Positions 1-7,068 of a stretch of 10,179 bases of DNA are shown piece by piece. The notes under the pieces were generated by a model, which was not told the origin of the DNA, did no database searches, and saw only the letters and a list, made by a program, of their open reading frames with translations. The position numbers were made by a program, and so were the translations under genes. The stretch comes from Nocardioidaceae bacterium (GTDB lineage: Bacteria; Actinomycetota; Actinomycetes; Propionibacteriales; Nocardioidaceae), in assembly GCA_025966335.1 (NCBI GenBank), contig JAICRS010000103.1, positions 1-10,179 on the forward strand. Reading direction: 5' to 3'. Numbering within the stretch: the first letter of the stretch is position 1; each line of letters starts with the position of its first letter.

Positions 1-815
1 GCTACGTCGGCGAGGACGTCGAGAACATCCTGCTCAAGCTGATCCAGGCCGCCGACTACGACGTCAAGAAGGCCGAGACCGGGATCATCTACATCGACGA
101 GATCGACAAGGTGGCCCGCAAGGCGGAGAACCCCTCGATCACCCGCGACGTGTCGGGCGAGGGAGTGCAGCAGGCGCTGCTGAAGATCCTGGAGGGCACC
201 ACCGCCTCGGTGCCGCCGCAGGGTGGTCGCAAGCACCCGCACCAGGAGTTCATCCAGATCGACACCACGAACATCCTGTTCATCGTCGGCGGGGCGTTCG
301 CCGGCCTGGAGAACATCGTCGAGCAGCGGATCGGCAAGAAGACCCTCGGCTTCGGCGCCTCGCTCCCCACCAAGGAGGAGCGGGACATGGAGAAGATCTT
401 CTCCGAGGTGATGCCCGAGGACCTGCTGAAGTTCGGGCTGATCCCGGAGTTCATCGGCCGGCTTCCGGTGATCGCCACGGTCGACAAGCTGAACCGCGAG
501 GCGCTCGTCCAGATCCTCACCGAGCCCCGCAACGCGCTGGTCAAGCAGTACCAGAAGCTGTTCGAGCTCGACGGGGTGGAGCTCGAGTTCACCCTGGACG
601 CGATCGACGCGGTCGCCGACCTCGCGATGGTGCGGGGGACCGGTGCCCGGGGCCTGCGCGCGATCATCGAAGAGGTGCTGCTGCACGTGATGTACGACGT
701 GCCGTCGCGCGAGGACATCGCCAAGGTCGTGGTGACCGGCGAGGTGGTCAGCGACAACGTGAACCCGACGCTCGTGCCGCGCGAGGCCGAGCCGAAGAAG
801 AAGAAGTCGGCCTGA
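1..815 (+). CDS. clpX: ATP-dependent Clp protease ATP-binding subunit ClpX (3' part, 5' end outside window)
   Basis: AAA+ unfoldase that recognises tagged proteins, unfolds them with ATP and threads them into the ClpP peptidase in the cytoplasm. The first complete codon is at position 3, and about 270 of the roughly 425 residues expected for the family are visible. The window opens inside the GYVG pore-1 loop (YVGEDVENI). Then follow Walker B (GIIYIDEIDK), the RKH pore loop (GGRKHPHQEF), the sensor-1 strand (NILFIVGGAF), the ClpP-contacting LGF loop in TLGFGASL, the arginine-finger region (LIPEFIGRLPV) and sensor 2 (GTGARGLRAIIEE). The C-terminus is a lysine-rich tail (EPKKKKSA). The N-terminal zinc domain and Walker A lie upstream of the window. 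The frame is intact to TGA at 813-815 and codons are GC-rich at position 3 as in the neighbours. Identification is by clear family motifs. Confidence 0.98.
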   Translation, partial: YVGEDVENILLKLIQAADYDVKKAETGIIYIDEIDKVARKAENPSITRDVSGEGVQQALLKILEGTTASVPPQGGRKHPHQEFIQIDTTNILFIVGGAFAGLENIVEQRIGKKTLGFGASLPTKEERDMEKIFSEVMPEDLLKFGLIPEFIGRLPVIATVDKLNREALVQILTEPRNALVKQYQKLFELDGVELEFTLDAIDAVADLAMVRGTGARGLRAIIEEVLLHVMYDVPSREDIAKVVVTGEVVSDNVNPTLVPREAEPKKKKSA

Positions 816-832
816 CGGCTCGCCCGCCAGGT

Positions 833-878
833 CAGCGAGGACCCCGCCACCGGACACCGGGCGGCGGGGTCCTCGCTG
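833..878 (+). terminator. GC-rich hairpin after clpX, likely intrinsic terminator without U-tract
   Basis: Arms 833-848 and 863-878 are perfect 16-bp reverse complements around a 14-nt loop that itself carries CCGG/CCGG. The hairpin begins 17 bases after the clpX stop. No T-run follows, which is usual for actinobacterial terminators. Because the stem is perfect it could stop transcription from either side, but no minus-strand gene ends here. Function is inferred from structure and position. Confidence 0.8.
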
Positions 879-992
879 TCTGGGAGGGCTGCTCCGCGGT
901 GTGACGCGGGTTATGCCCCGGTTCGCCGGTTCCGGAGACACCGGCCGGCGGGTGTGGCAAGAATGAGCCGACCCCTGTCCATCACTTCTCTC

Positions 993-997
993 GGGAG
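993..997 (+). promoter_or_regulatory. Ribosome binding site favouring the GTG start at 1005
   Basis: GGGAG lies 7 bases before GTG at 1005. The in-frame upstream candidates (GTG 954, ATG 963) have no comparable purine-rich site, so this site is the main reason for choosing 1005. A start at 1005 also gives a conventional signal sequence. Confidence 0.5.
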
Positions 998-1004
998 CAC
1001 CCTG

Positions 1005-1649
1005 GTGAGCAACCAGCACAAGAAGCCGATCCTTGCTTTCGTGGTGCTCGCCGTCATCGCCGCAGCCCTCGTCGGCAACCAGGTGCACGCTCGCGCCGAC
1101 GGGAGCCGGTTCGTCGCGTCCGGGCCGATCGCCGCGCACACGCAGGTGCAGGACGGTGTCCTCGCGTTGCCGGGCGCGGGCGACCGCGACAATCCGGCCG
1201 ACCGCTCCGAGGACCGCTCCGCCGCCCCGGCTGATCCCAGGACCGACAAGCCTCGCGGGCCTTCGCTCGCCACGGTGCTGACCGAGCCCGTGGACGTCAC
1301 GGTGGAACGGCCGTTCCGCAAGGCGGGCGCGCGAGGCGACAGCACGCGGTCGAACCGGATGAAGTCGGACAGGCCACGACCTGGGCACGCAGGACAGCCG
1401 GGCGTCGGTGCAGCCGGCGAGCCACGGCCGGACCGGCACCCCGGCAAGCATGCCGGTCACCTCGTGGGCAAGCACGTCGCGCCCGGCTGGTCCGGCGCGG
1501 AACCGCCCGGCCACCGGTCAGACCGCCCGGGACATGGAGAACGGCTCGGGCGCGCCCTCGGACACTCGCCGGGACACGCCCCGGGACACGCGCGCGGCCA
1601 CGGCCATCCACGCAGCAACCCCGGCCCGGCCGGTCACCCGGTCCGCTGA
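1005..1649 (+). CDS. Hypothetical secreted or membrane-anchored protein, probably frameshifted
   Basis: No family recognised. From GTG 1005 the protein begins MSNQHKKPILAF and has one hydrophobic segment (about residues 8-24) followed by VHA-RA, which fits a signal peptidase I site near residue 29 or an uncleaved anchor. The rest is polar and disordered-looking. Read straight through to TGA 1647-1649 it gives 214 residues whose last 90 or so are rich in Gly, His, Pro and Arg, with 13 histidines mostly as GH pairs. However, third-position GC is high in this frame only up to about 1373. After that it is higher in the +1 frame, which stays open from 1363 to TGA 1699-1701. The His-rich tail may therefore be an out-of-frame reading, and the natural product may be a fusion of about 231 residues. 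The N-terminal half looks real; the C-terminal half is uncertain. Confidence 0.55.
   Translation: MSNQHKKPILAFVVLAVIAAALVGNQVHARADGSRFVASGPIAAHTQVQDGVLALPGAGDRDNPADRSEDRSAAPADPRTDKPRGPSLATVLTEPVDVTVERPFRKAGARGDSTRSNRMKSDRPRPGHAGQPGVGAAGEPRPDRHPGKHAGHLVGKHVAPGWSGAEPPGHRSDRPGHGERLGRALGHSPGHAPGHARGHGHPRSNPGPAGHPVR
1559..1594 (+). repeat. Three imperfect 12-bp tandem repeats
   Basis: Units at 1559-1570, 1571-1582 and 1583-1594 share the core GGACAC. In the frame of the 1005 start they give Gly-His pairs, and in the +1 frame they give Asp-Thr-Arg repeats. The period is a multiple of three, so copy number can vary without breaking either frame. Confidence 0.65.
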
Positions 1650-1660
1650 TTCCAAGGCGC

Positions 1661-1690
1661 CTGACAGACGGCCCGATCGCTGGCTAGGCT
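1661..1690 (+). promoter_or_regulatory. Promoter of the M3 peptidase gene, probably leaderless
   Basis: CTGACA (1661-1666) and TAGGCT (1685-1690) are 18 bases apart and resemble the -35 and -10 elements of the main vegetative sigma factor. GTG 1698 follows the -10 box by 7 bases, so transcription would begin at or beside the start codon. No ribosome binding site precedes GTG 1698. Confidence 0.7.
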
Positions 1691-1697
1691 CACCGGC

Positions 1698-3629
1698 GTG
1701 AGTCCTGATCTGCGCCCGCTCGAGCTGCCCGCGTCCGCCTCCGAGTGGGGAGGCTGGTTCGAGCGACGCTGCGACGAGCAGCTGGCCCGGGCGCGCGAGC
1801 TCGCCACCGAGCTCAAGCAGACCCTGCCGGAGTCCCGGACGGCTGAGGAGACCCTCAGCCTGTGGAACGACGTCAACCTCGCCCTCGGCAACGCGTTCGC
1901 GGTCTCGTCGCTGCTCTCGCAGGTCCATCCCGAGGAACCGGTCCGCACGTCGGCCGAGAAGGGGGAGCAGGAGGCGCACCGGTTGCTCACCGAGCTCGGC
2001 CTGGACCGGGAGCTGTACAACGTCCTGGCCGCGGTCGACGACAGCACGCTGGACGAGGGCGGTCGACGGGTGCTGCGCCTGTCGCTGCGTGACTTCCGCC
2101 GGGCCGGCGTCGACCAGGACGACGCGGTGCGTGAGCGGATCCGGACGCTGTCCGAGCGGGAGACCGAGGTGGCCCAGGAGTTCTCGAAGAACATCCGCGA
2201 CGACGTACGTTCGGTGTCCCTGCGAGCCGAGCAGCTCGACGGACTGCCGGCCGACTACGTGGCGGCGCACCCCGCCGGACCGGACGGGACCGTGACGATC
2301 ACCACCGACTATCCGGACTACATCCCGTTCATGTCCTTCGGCCGGGACCGCTCGGCTCGCCGCGCGCTGCTCGAGGCGTTCCTCAACCGGGCCTGGCCCG
2401 CCAACGACGCGCTGCTCGAGGAGCTCCTGAAGCTCAGGGACGAGCACGCCCGGATCCTCGGTTATCCGGACTGGCCCAGCTACGACGCCGAGGTCAAGAT
2501 GATCGGCCAGGGCCCGGCCATCCCGGACTTCGTGGACCGGATCGCCGCCGCCGCGGAGAAGTCGGCCCGCCGCGACTACGACGTACTCCTCGACCGGCTC
2601 CGCCAGGATCACCCGGACGCGACCGGCGTGGACAGCACGGACAAGAGCCACTACATCGAGGTGATCGGCCGGGAGAGGTTCGACGTCGACGCGCAGCGGG
2701 TGCGGGAGTACTTCGACTTCGCGAAGGTCCGTGCCGGTCTGCTCGAGGTCACCGGTCGCCTGTTCGACCTCGAGTACGTCCCGGCACCGGACGCGCCGAC
2801 CTGGCACGAGGACGTGGCGGTCTACGACGTGCGCTCCGCCGGTCGCACGCTGGGCCGGATCTACCTGGACCTGCACCCGCGGGAGGGCAAGTACAAGCAC
2901 GCGGCCCAGTTCGACCTGGTCCCGGGTATCGCCGGCCGACAGCTCCCGGAGGGCGTGCTGGTGTGCAACTTCCCGCGCGGGCTGATGGAGCACGACGACG
3001 TGGTCACCTTGTTCCACGAGTTCGGGCACCTGGTGCACCACGTGCTGGCCGGGCGGCACCGCTGGGCACGGTTCTCCGGGGTGGCGACCGAGTGGGACTT
3101 CGTGGAGGCGCCGTCGCAGATGCTGGAGGAGTGGGCCTGGGACGCCGACGTGCTGCAGTCGTTCGCGAGCAACCAGGCCGGCGAGCCGATCCCGGCGGAC
3201 CTGGTCACGAAGATGCGGGCGGCCAACGAGTTCGGCAAGGGGTTCTTCGCGCGCACGCAGATGTTCTACGCAGCCCTCGCCTACCAGCTGCACCAGCAGG
3301 TCCCCGCCGACACCACCGCGATGGTGCGCGACCTGCAGAGCCGGTACGACCTGTTCGGCTACGTCCCGGACACCCACTTCCAGGCGTCGTTCGACCACCT
3401 GCAGGGCTACACCTCCGGCTACTACACCTACATGTGGAGCCTGGTGATCGCCAAGGACCTGTTCTCGGCGTTCGACGCCGACCGGCTGTTCGACACCGAG
3501 GTGTCGCACCGCTACCGCGACCGGATCCTGGCCGCCGGCGGCAGCAAGGACGCCGCCGACCTCGTCGAGAACTTCCTCGGCCGGCCCTACGACTTCACGG
3601 CGTTCGAGACCTGGCTGAACCGGGGCTGA
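1698..3629 (+). CDS. M3-family zinc metallopeptidase (thimet oligopeptidase-like)
   Basis: A cytoplasmic zinc oligopeptidase that probably trims short peptides released by ATP-dependent proteases. The 643 residues match the usual size of M3A enzymes. The zinc site HEFGH is at residues 440-444 (His440, Glu441, His444), with the third ligand Glu470 in the family motif FVEAPSQMLEEW. A later motif, HLQGYTSGYYTYMWS (His567 onward), corresponds to the substrate-binding His and Tyr residues of thimet oligopeptidase. There is no signal peptide or membrane segment. Start GTG 1698 is chosen because a strong -35/-10 pair sits 7 bases upstream and the helical N-terminus looks complete. The gene follows the hypothetical gene at 1005 and precedes a small lipoprotein gene by 44 bases. 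Lying three genes from clpX it may act on Clp products, but that is inference. The family assignment is firm; the choice of dcp, prlC or another symbol is not. Confidence 0.95.
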   Translation: MSPDLRPLELPASASEWGGWFERRCDEQLARARELATELKQTLPESRTAEETLSLWNDVNLALGNAFAVSSLLSQVHPEEPVRTSAEKGEQEAHRLLTELGLDRELYNVLAAVDDSTLDEGGRRVLRLSLRDFRRAGVDQDDAVRERIRTLSERETEVAQEFSKNIRDDVRSVSLRAEQLDGLPADYVAAHPAGPDGTVTITTDYPDYIPFMSFGRDRSARRALLEAFLNRAWPANDALLEELLKLRDEHARILGYPDWPSYDAEVKMIGQGPAIPDFVDRIAAAAEKSARRDYDVLLDRLRQDHPDATGVDSTDKSHYIEVIGRERFDVDAQRVREYFDFAKVRAGLLEVTGRLFDLEYVPAPDAPTWHEDVAVYDVRSAGRTLGRIYLDLHPREGKYKHAAQFDLVPGIAGRQLPEGVLVCNFPRGLMEHDDVVTLFHEFGHLVHHVLAGRHRWARFSGVATEWDFVEAPSQMLEEWAWDADVLQSFASNQAGEPIPADLVTKMRAANEFGKGFFARTQMFYAALAYQLHQQVPADTTAMVRDLQSRYDLFGYVPDTHFQASFDHLQGYTSGYYTYMWSLVIAKDLFSAFDADRLFDTEVSHRYRDRILAAGGSKDAADLVENFLGRPYDFTAFETWLNRG

Positions 3630-3638
3630 CCCGGTCCG

Positions 3639-3667
3639 TTGCCATCGTGCCCGGCCCGGCGCATGCT
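3639..3667 (+). promoter_or_regulatory. Promoter of the small lipoprotein gene
   Basis: TTGCCA (3639-3644) and CATGCT (3662-3667) are 17 bases apart, close to the vegetative consensus. ATG 3674 follows by 6 bases, again suggesting a leaderless transcript. GAGGG lies only 2 bases before the ATG, too close to serve as a normal ribosome binding site. Confidence 0.55.
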
Positions 3668-3673
3668 GAGGGC

Positions 3674-3883
3674 ATGCGTACCTGGGTGCCCGGGCTCCTG
3701 CTGATCGCAGTGGTCGGCGCAGGGTGCGGTGCCACCGGTCCCGACTCGCCGGCCCCGGACGGGACGCCGTCGCTGGAGGAGACCGGGGGACCGCCGATCG
3801 GCTATGTGCTGACGAGCGGTGACTGGCATCGTCTTCACCGGGTCGAGTGCCGGCAGCCGCAGCAGCACAGCTACGGCTTCTGA
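3674..3883 (+). CDS. Small putative lipoprotein of unknown function
   Basis: A 69-residue protein of no recognised family. It begins MRTW, has a hydrophobic stretch at residues 7-16 (GLLLIAVVGA) and then Gly-Cys, with Cys18 as the likely lipidated residue; VGAGC satisfies the general lipobox pattern although Gly at -3 is uncommon. After lipidation about 52 residues would remain outside the membrane: a Pro/Gly/Asp/Ser-rich linker, then a more structured-looking tail with one further Cys near residue 58. It ends 7 bases before the end of the convergent valS gene. The signal sequence and promoter support a real gene, but it is short, and its C-terminal part could be a truncated remnant of a longer lipoprotein. 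Confidence 0.6.
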   Translation: MRTWVPGLLLIAVVGAGCGATGPDSPAPDGTPSLEETGGPPIGYVLTSGDWHRLHRVECRQPQQHSYGF

Positions 3884-3890
3884 CCCGCTC

Positions 3891-6506
3891 CTACGGCTGG
3901 TCCTGCGGTGCGACCTGGGCGTCGACGGTGATCTCCTCCCCGAACTCCCGCGGGGCGAAGGTGAGGTCACCGACGATGTTCCCGGCGGCGCGCAGGTCAT
4001 CGGACGCCTGCTCGGCCAGCTGCAGCGCTGCTTCCGGACCCGACACCGTCACCGACGAGAGCTCGGTGCGCATCTTCACCTTGGCCTGGGACTTCGCACC
4101 GCGGATGCCGGTGAGCACGCCTGCCACGGCGGTCAGCATGTCCGGACGCGCGGAGGCCGCGGCGCCGAGCTCCGGGCCGGTCGGCCAGGGCTGGCGGTGG
4201 ATCGAGCCCTCCTGCCACCACGACCAGACCTCCTCGGTCACGTAGGGCAGGAACGGTGCGAGCAGCCGCAGCTGCACGTGCAGGGCGATCGCGAGGGCGG
4301 CCTGTGCCGACGCAGCCGCATCGTCACCGCGGGCGCCGTACGCCCGTTCCTTGACCAGCTCGAGGTAGTCGTCACAGAACTCCCAGAAGAACTTCTCGCA
4401 GACCTCGAGGGCACCGGTGTAGTCGTTGGCCTCGAACGCCTCCGTCGCGCGGGCGACCACGACGGCCAGCCCGCCGAGCATGGCGCAGTCGACCGGGGCG
4501 GTCACCGCCGACGTCGAGATCCGCACCGCACCGAGCCCGAGCACGAACTTCGAGGCGTTCAGCACCTTCATCGCCAGCCGGCGGCCGACCTTCATCTGGG
4601 TCTCGTCGAACGGGGAGTCCAGCCCCGGTCGGGCCATCGCGGCCCGCCAGCGCACCGCGTCGGCGCCGTACTTGTCGAGGATGTCGGTGGGCACCACGAC
4701 GTTGCCCTTGGACTTGCTCATCTTCTTGCGGTCCGGGTCGACCACGAAGCCCGAGATCGACGCGTGCGACCAGGGGACCATGCCGTTCTCGTGGTGCGCG
4801 CGCACCACGGTCGCGAACAGCCAGGTGCGGATGATGTCGTGGGCCTGGGGGCGCAGGTCCATCGGGAAGGTCCGCTCGAACAGGTCCTGGTCGCGCTCCC
4901 AGCCGGTGACGATCTGCGGCGAGAGCGACGAGGTCGCCCAGGTGTCCATCACGTCGGGGTCACCGAGAAAGCCGCCCGGCTTGCCGCGCTGGTCCTCGTC
5001 GTAGCCACGCGGCGCCTGCGCGGACGGGTCCACCGGAAGCTCGGGCTCGCTCGGCAGCAGCGGGTGGTCGTAGTCCGGCTCGCCGTCGGCGTCGAGCGGG
5101 TACCAGACCGGGAACGGGATCCCGAAGAACCGCTGCCGCGAGACCAGCCAGTCGCCGTTGAGCCCCTCCACCCAGTTGGTGTAGCGGTGCTTCATGTACT
5201 CCGGCACCCAGGTGATCTCGTTCGCACGGTCGATCAGCTCCGAGCGCAGCTCACGGTCCCGGCCGCCGTTGCGGATGTACCACTGCCGCGTGGACACGAT
5301 CTCCAGCGGCTTGTCGCCCTTCTCGTAGAAGTTGGTCATCCGCTGGGTCGGCTTCGGGTCACCCTCGAGGTCACCGGCCTCCCGCAGCTTCTCGACCATC
5401 GCCTCGCGGGCACTGAACGTGGTCTTCCCGGCCAGGTCCGCGTACGCCGACGCGGCCGGCTCGTGTGCCAGCCACTCGGGCGTCTCGCGGAGCAGCCGGC
5501 CGTCGCGTCCCACGACGGTGTGAACCGGAAGCTGCAGCTCGCGCCACCACTGCACGTCGGTGAGGTCGCCGAAGGTGCAGCACATCGCGATTCCGGCGCC
5601 CTTGTCCGGCTCGGCCGCCGGGTGCGCGAGGACCGGGATCTCCACGCCGAACACGGGCGAGGCCACCGTGGTGCCGAACAGTTCGGTGTAGCGCTCGTCG
5701 TCGGGGTGGGCGATCAGTGCGACCACGGCGGGAACGAGCTCGGGACGGGTCGTCTCGATGTGGACCGGGGAACCGTCGCCCTTGCGGAACGCGACCCGGT
5801 AGTAGTGGCCGGCGTACTCCCGGGACTCGAGCTCGGCCTGCGCCACCGCCGTCTGGAAGGTGACGTCCCACAACGTCGGCGCGTCGTTCTGGTAGGCCTC
5901 ACCGCGCGCGTAGTTGCGCAGGAACGCGCGCTGCGAGGCGATCCGCGCCGCCTCGCCGATCGTGGTGTAGGTCTGCGTCCAGTCCACGGACAGGCCGACC
6001 TTGCGCCACAGCGCCTCGAAGGCCTCCTCGTCCTCGACCACGAGCTGCTCGCACAGCTCGATGAAGTTCTGCCGGCTGATCGGCACCTGCTTCTTGGCGT
6101 CCGGCTTCGCCGGCGGCGTGAAGTCCTCGTCGTAGGGCAGCGACGGGTCGCAGCGCACGCCGAAGTAGTTCTGCACCCGGCGCTCGGTGGGCAGGCCGTT
6201 GTCGTCCCACCCCATCGGGTAGAACACCTCCTTGCCCGCCATCCGCTGGTACCGCGCGATCAGGTCCGTGTGCGTGTAGGAGAAGACGTGCCCGACGTGC
6301 AGCGACCCGGACACGGTCGGCGGGGGCGTGTCGATCGAGTAGACCTGCTCACGGGTCTTGCTCCGGTCGAACGCGTAGGTCCCGTCCTCCCGCCAGCGCT
6401 GCACCCACTTGTCCTCCAACCCCTCCAGCGCGGGCCGGTCCGGTACGACGACCGCGCCGGTTGCGGCGGTCGTCGTGGACAGGTCCGGGGCGGGGTTCTC
6501 AGTCAT
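3891..6506 (-). CDS. valS: Valine--tRNA ligase, archaeal-like type 2
   Basis: Class I aminoacyl-tRNA synthetase that charges tRNA-Val and edits mischarged threonine. The 871 residues carry the HIGH-type motif HVGH at 70-73 and KMSKS at 595-599. An editing (CP1) insert has TTRPELVPAVVA near residue 250, and a C-terminal anticodon-binding helical domain follows. The surrounding signatures (PPPTVSGSLHVGH, YPMGWDDNGLPTERRVQ, TTRPEL) belong to the archaeal-like ValRS group, not the common bacterial type with PPPNVTGSLH and TTRPET. ATG 6506 is chosen because a TAAGAT box lies 7 bases upstream and the next in-frame ATG upstream (6560) lies beyond that box. The frame is complete. The gene is transcribed against all its neighbours, divergent from the DinB-like gene and convergent with the lipoprotein gene. 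In Mycobacterium and Streptomyces the valS at this locus points the same way as folC, so this copy may be a replacement. Confidence 0.97.
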   Translation of the reverse strand: MTENPAPDLSTTTAATGAVVVPDRPALEGLEDKWVQRWREDGTYAFDRSKTREQVYSIDTPPPTVSGSLHVGHVFSYTHTDLIARYQRMAGKEVFYPMGWDDNGLPTERRVQNYFGVRCDPSLPYDEDFTPPAKPDAKKQVPISRQNFIELCEQLVVEDEEAFEALWRKVGLSVDWTQTYTTIGEAARIASQRAFLRNYARGEAYQNDAPTLWDVTFQTAVAQAELESREYAGHYYRVAFRKGDGSPVHIETTRPELVPAVVALIAHPDDERYTELFGTTVASPVFGVEIPVLAHPAAEPDKGAGIAMCCTFGDLTDVQWWRELQLPVHTVVGRDGRLLRETPEWLAHEPAASAYADLAGKTTFSAREAMVEKLREAGDLEGDPKPTQRMTNFYEKGDKPLEIVSTRQWYIRNGGRDRELRSELIDRANEITWVPEYMKHRYTNWVEGLNGDWLVSRQRFFGIPFPVWYPLDADGEPDYDHPLLPSEPELPVDPSAQAPRGYDEDQRGKPGGFLGDPDVMDTWATSSLSPQIVTGWERDQDLFERTFPMDLRPQAHDIIRTWLFATVVRAHHENGMVPWSHASISGFVVDPDRKKMSKSKGNVVVPTDILDKYGADAVRWRAAMARPGLDSPFDETQMKVGRRLAMKVLNASKFVLGLGAVRISTSAVTAPVDCAMLGGLAVVVARATEAFEANDYTGALEVCEKFFWEFCDDYLELVKERAYGARGDDAAASAQAALAIALHVQLRLLAPFLPYVTEEVWSWWQEGSIHRQPWPTGPELGAAASARPDMLTAVAGVLTGIRGAKSQAKVKMRTELSSVTVSGPEAALQLAEQASDDLRAAGNIVGDLTFAPREFGEEITVDAQVAPQDQP

Positions 6507-6513
6507 GGCCGAA

Positions 6514-6519
6514 ATCTTA
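6514..6519 (-). promoter_or_regulatory. -10 element of valS, leaderless
   Basis: On the minus strand TAAGAT is followed by 7 bases and then the valS ATG at 6506-6504. No ribosome binding site is present, so the transcript probably starts at the ATG. I could not find a convincing -35 element. Confidence 0.65.
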
Positions 6520-6561
6520 CGGACCCGGGTCGGCGTGCTGCGACTCAGTTCCTGCCGCACC

Positions 6562-6567
6562 TACGAT
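6562..6567 (+). promoter_or_regulatory. -10 element of the DinB-like gene, leaderless
   Basis: TACGAT is followed by 6 bases and GTG 6574. Together with the valS box on the other strand it forms a compact divergent promoter within 67 bases (6507-6573). No clear -35 element is seen. Confidence 0.6.
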
Positions 6568-6573
6568 CGGAGC

Positions 6574-7056
6574 GTGATCACGATGCCGGTCGAGGAGCTC
6601 CTGTGGTTCGTCGACGACTGCCTGTCCTCGATGCTCGACGTGGTGGAGGGGCTCGGTGACGATCTCGCGAACAGCCGTCCCGGGCTGGCCGGCGCGAACT
6701 CGCCGTACGCGATCCTCACCCACTGCCTCGGCGTCATCGACTGGTGGGGCGGTGTGATGATCTCCGGTCGTCCGGTGGTGCGCGACCGGGACGCGGAGTT
6801 CGTCGCGACCGGTCCCGTGTCCGGTCTGCGGGAGCAGGTACGACGCACGCGGGACCGTCTCGGCGACGACCTCCAGCAGCTCGACCCGCAGGCGGCGCCC
6901 GTGGGGCCGGTGGACGAGGAGCTGGCCGGCCTTCCCTACGGCAGGACCCGGTCCGCCGTACTCCTGCACATCTTTCACGAGCTCGCGCAGCACCTCGGTC
7001 AGATGGAGATCACCCGCGACCTGCTCGTGGCGGGGGAGCGGCGGGCCGCCCCGTAG
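6574..7056 (+). CDS. DinB-superfamily protein (DUF664/DinB_2-like)
   Basis: A 160-residue all-helical protein of the DinB/YfiT fold. Members usually bind a divalent metal through three histidines, and several actinobacterial members are thiol-dependent transferases using mycothiol; the substrate here is unknown. His50 in ILTHCLGVIDWW fits the first ligand. The C-terminal helix has HIFHELAQHLGQMEI with His132, His135 and His140. The usual H-x3-H pair is not exact (His135 and His140 are five apart, and Glu136 sits where His is common), so the metal site cannot be assigned from sequence alone. Start GTG 6574 is chosen for the TACGAT box 6 bases upstream; ATG 6583 is an alternative three codons in. 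The stop TAG is shared with the folC promoter. The gene separates valS from folC, which are adjacent in Mycobacterium. Confidence 0.85.
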   Translation: MITMPVEELLWFVDDCLSSMLDVVEGLGDDLANSRPGLAGANSPYAILTHCLGVIDWWGGVMISGRPVVRDRDAEFVATGPVSGLREQVRRTRDRLGDDLQQLDPQAAPVGPVDEELAGLPYGRTRSAVLLHIFHELAQHLGQMEITRDLLVAGERRAAP

Positions 7057-7059
7057 ACT
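7054..7059 (+). promoter_or_regulatory. -10 element of folC overlapping the upstream stop codon
   Basis: TAGACT contains the TAG stop of the DinB-like gene (7054-7056) and lies 9 bases before the folC ATG at 7069. The leader would be zero to two bases. GGGGGAG at about 7032-7038 is far too distant to act as a ribosome binding site. No -35 box is evident. Confidence 0.55.
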
Positions 7060-7068
7060 CGGCACGCG

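Larger units (their letters stand above)
1375..1701 (+). other. Probable continuation of the 1005 gene in the +1 frame
   Basis: This frame starts HDLGTQDSRASV and ends DRWLGSPA, a Ser/Thr/Ala/Pro/Arg-rich tail with DTRRDTPRDTR repeats. By hand count, about 44 of 49 third positions between 1501 and 1647 are G or C, against 37 of 49 in the frame of the GTG 1005 start. Its stop (1699-1701) overlaps the GTG start of the peptidase gene as GTGA. One surplus base near 1371-1374 would explain the switch, through mutation, sequencing error or programmed slippage. The last 50 bases are less biased, as expected if they also hold the peptidase promoter. Confidence 0.4.

Noticed and set aside
1365..1649. 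His-rich Gly-His repeats read as a metal-binding tail.
   Set aside because: Third-position GC favours the +1 frame here, so the histidines may be an out-of-frame reading; kept only as part of the frameshift finding.
1518..3509. A long open frame antisense to the M3 peptidase gene.
   Set aside because: Shadow frame: low-complexity composition, no recognisable motifs, and it spans a certain gene.
3839..3887. CGGGTC...GACCCG as a valS terminator.
   Set aside because: Only 6 bp with a loop of about 37 bases, lying inside the lipoprotein gene; too weak to call.
6507..6560. Upstream ATG at 6560 as the valS start.
   Set aside because: It would add 18 residues encoded by the divergent promoter region, including the TAAGAT box; ATG 6506 fits the family and the promoter.
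3819..6659. A very long open frame antisense to valS.
   Set aside because: It mirrors valS codons in a GC-rich genome, is Arg/Val/Leu/Gly-rich with no family motifs, and valS on the other strand is certain.
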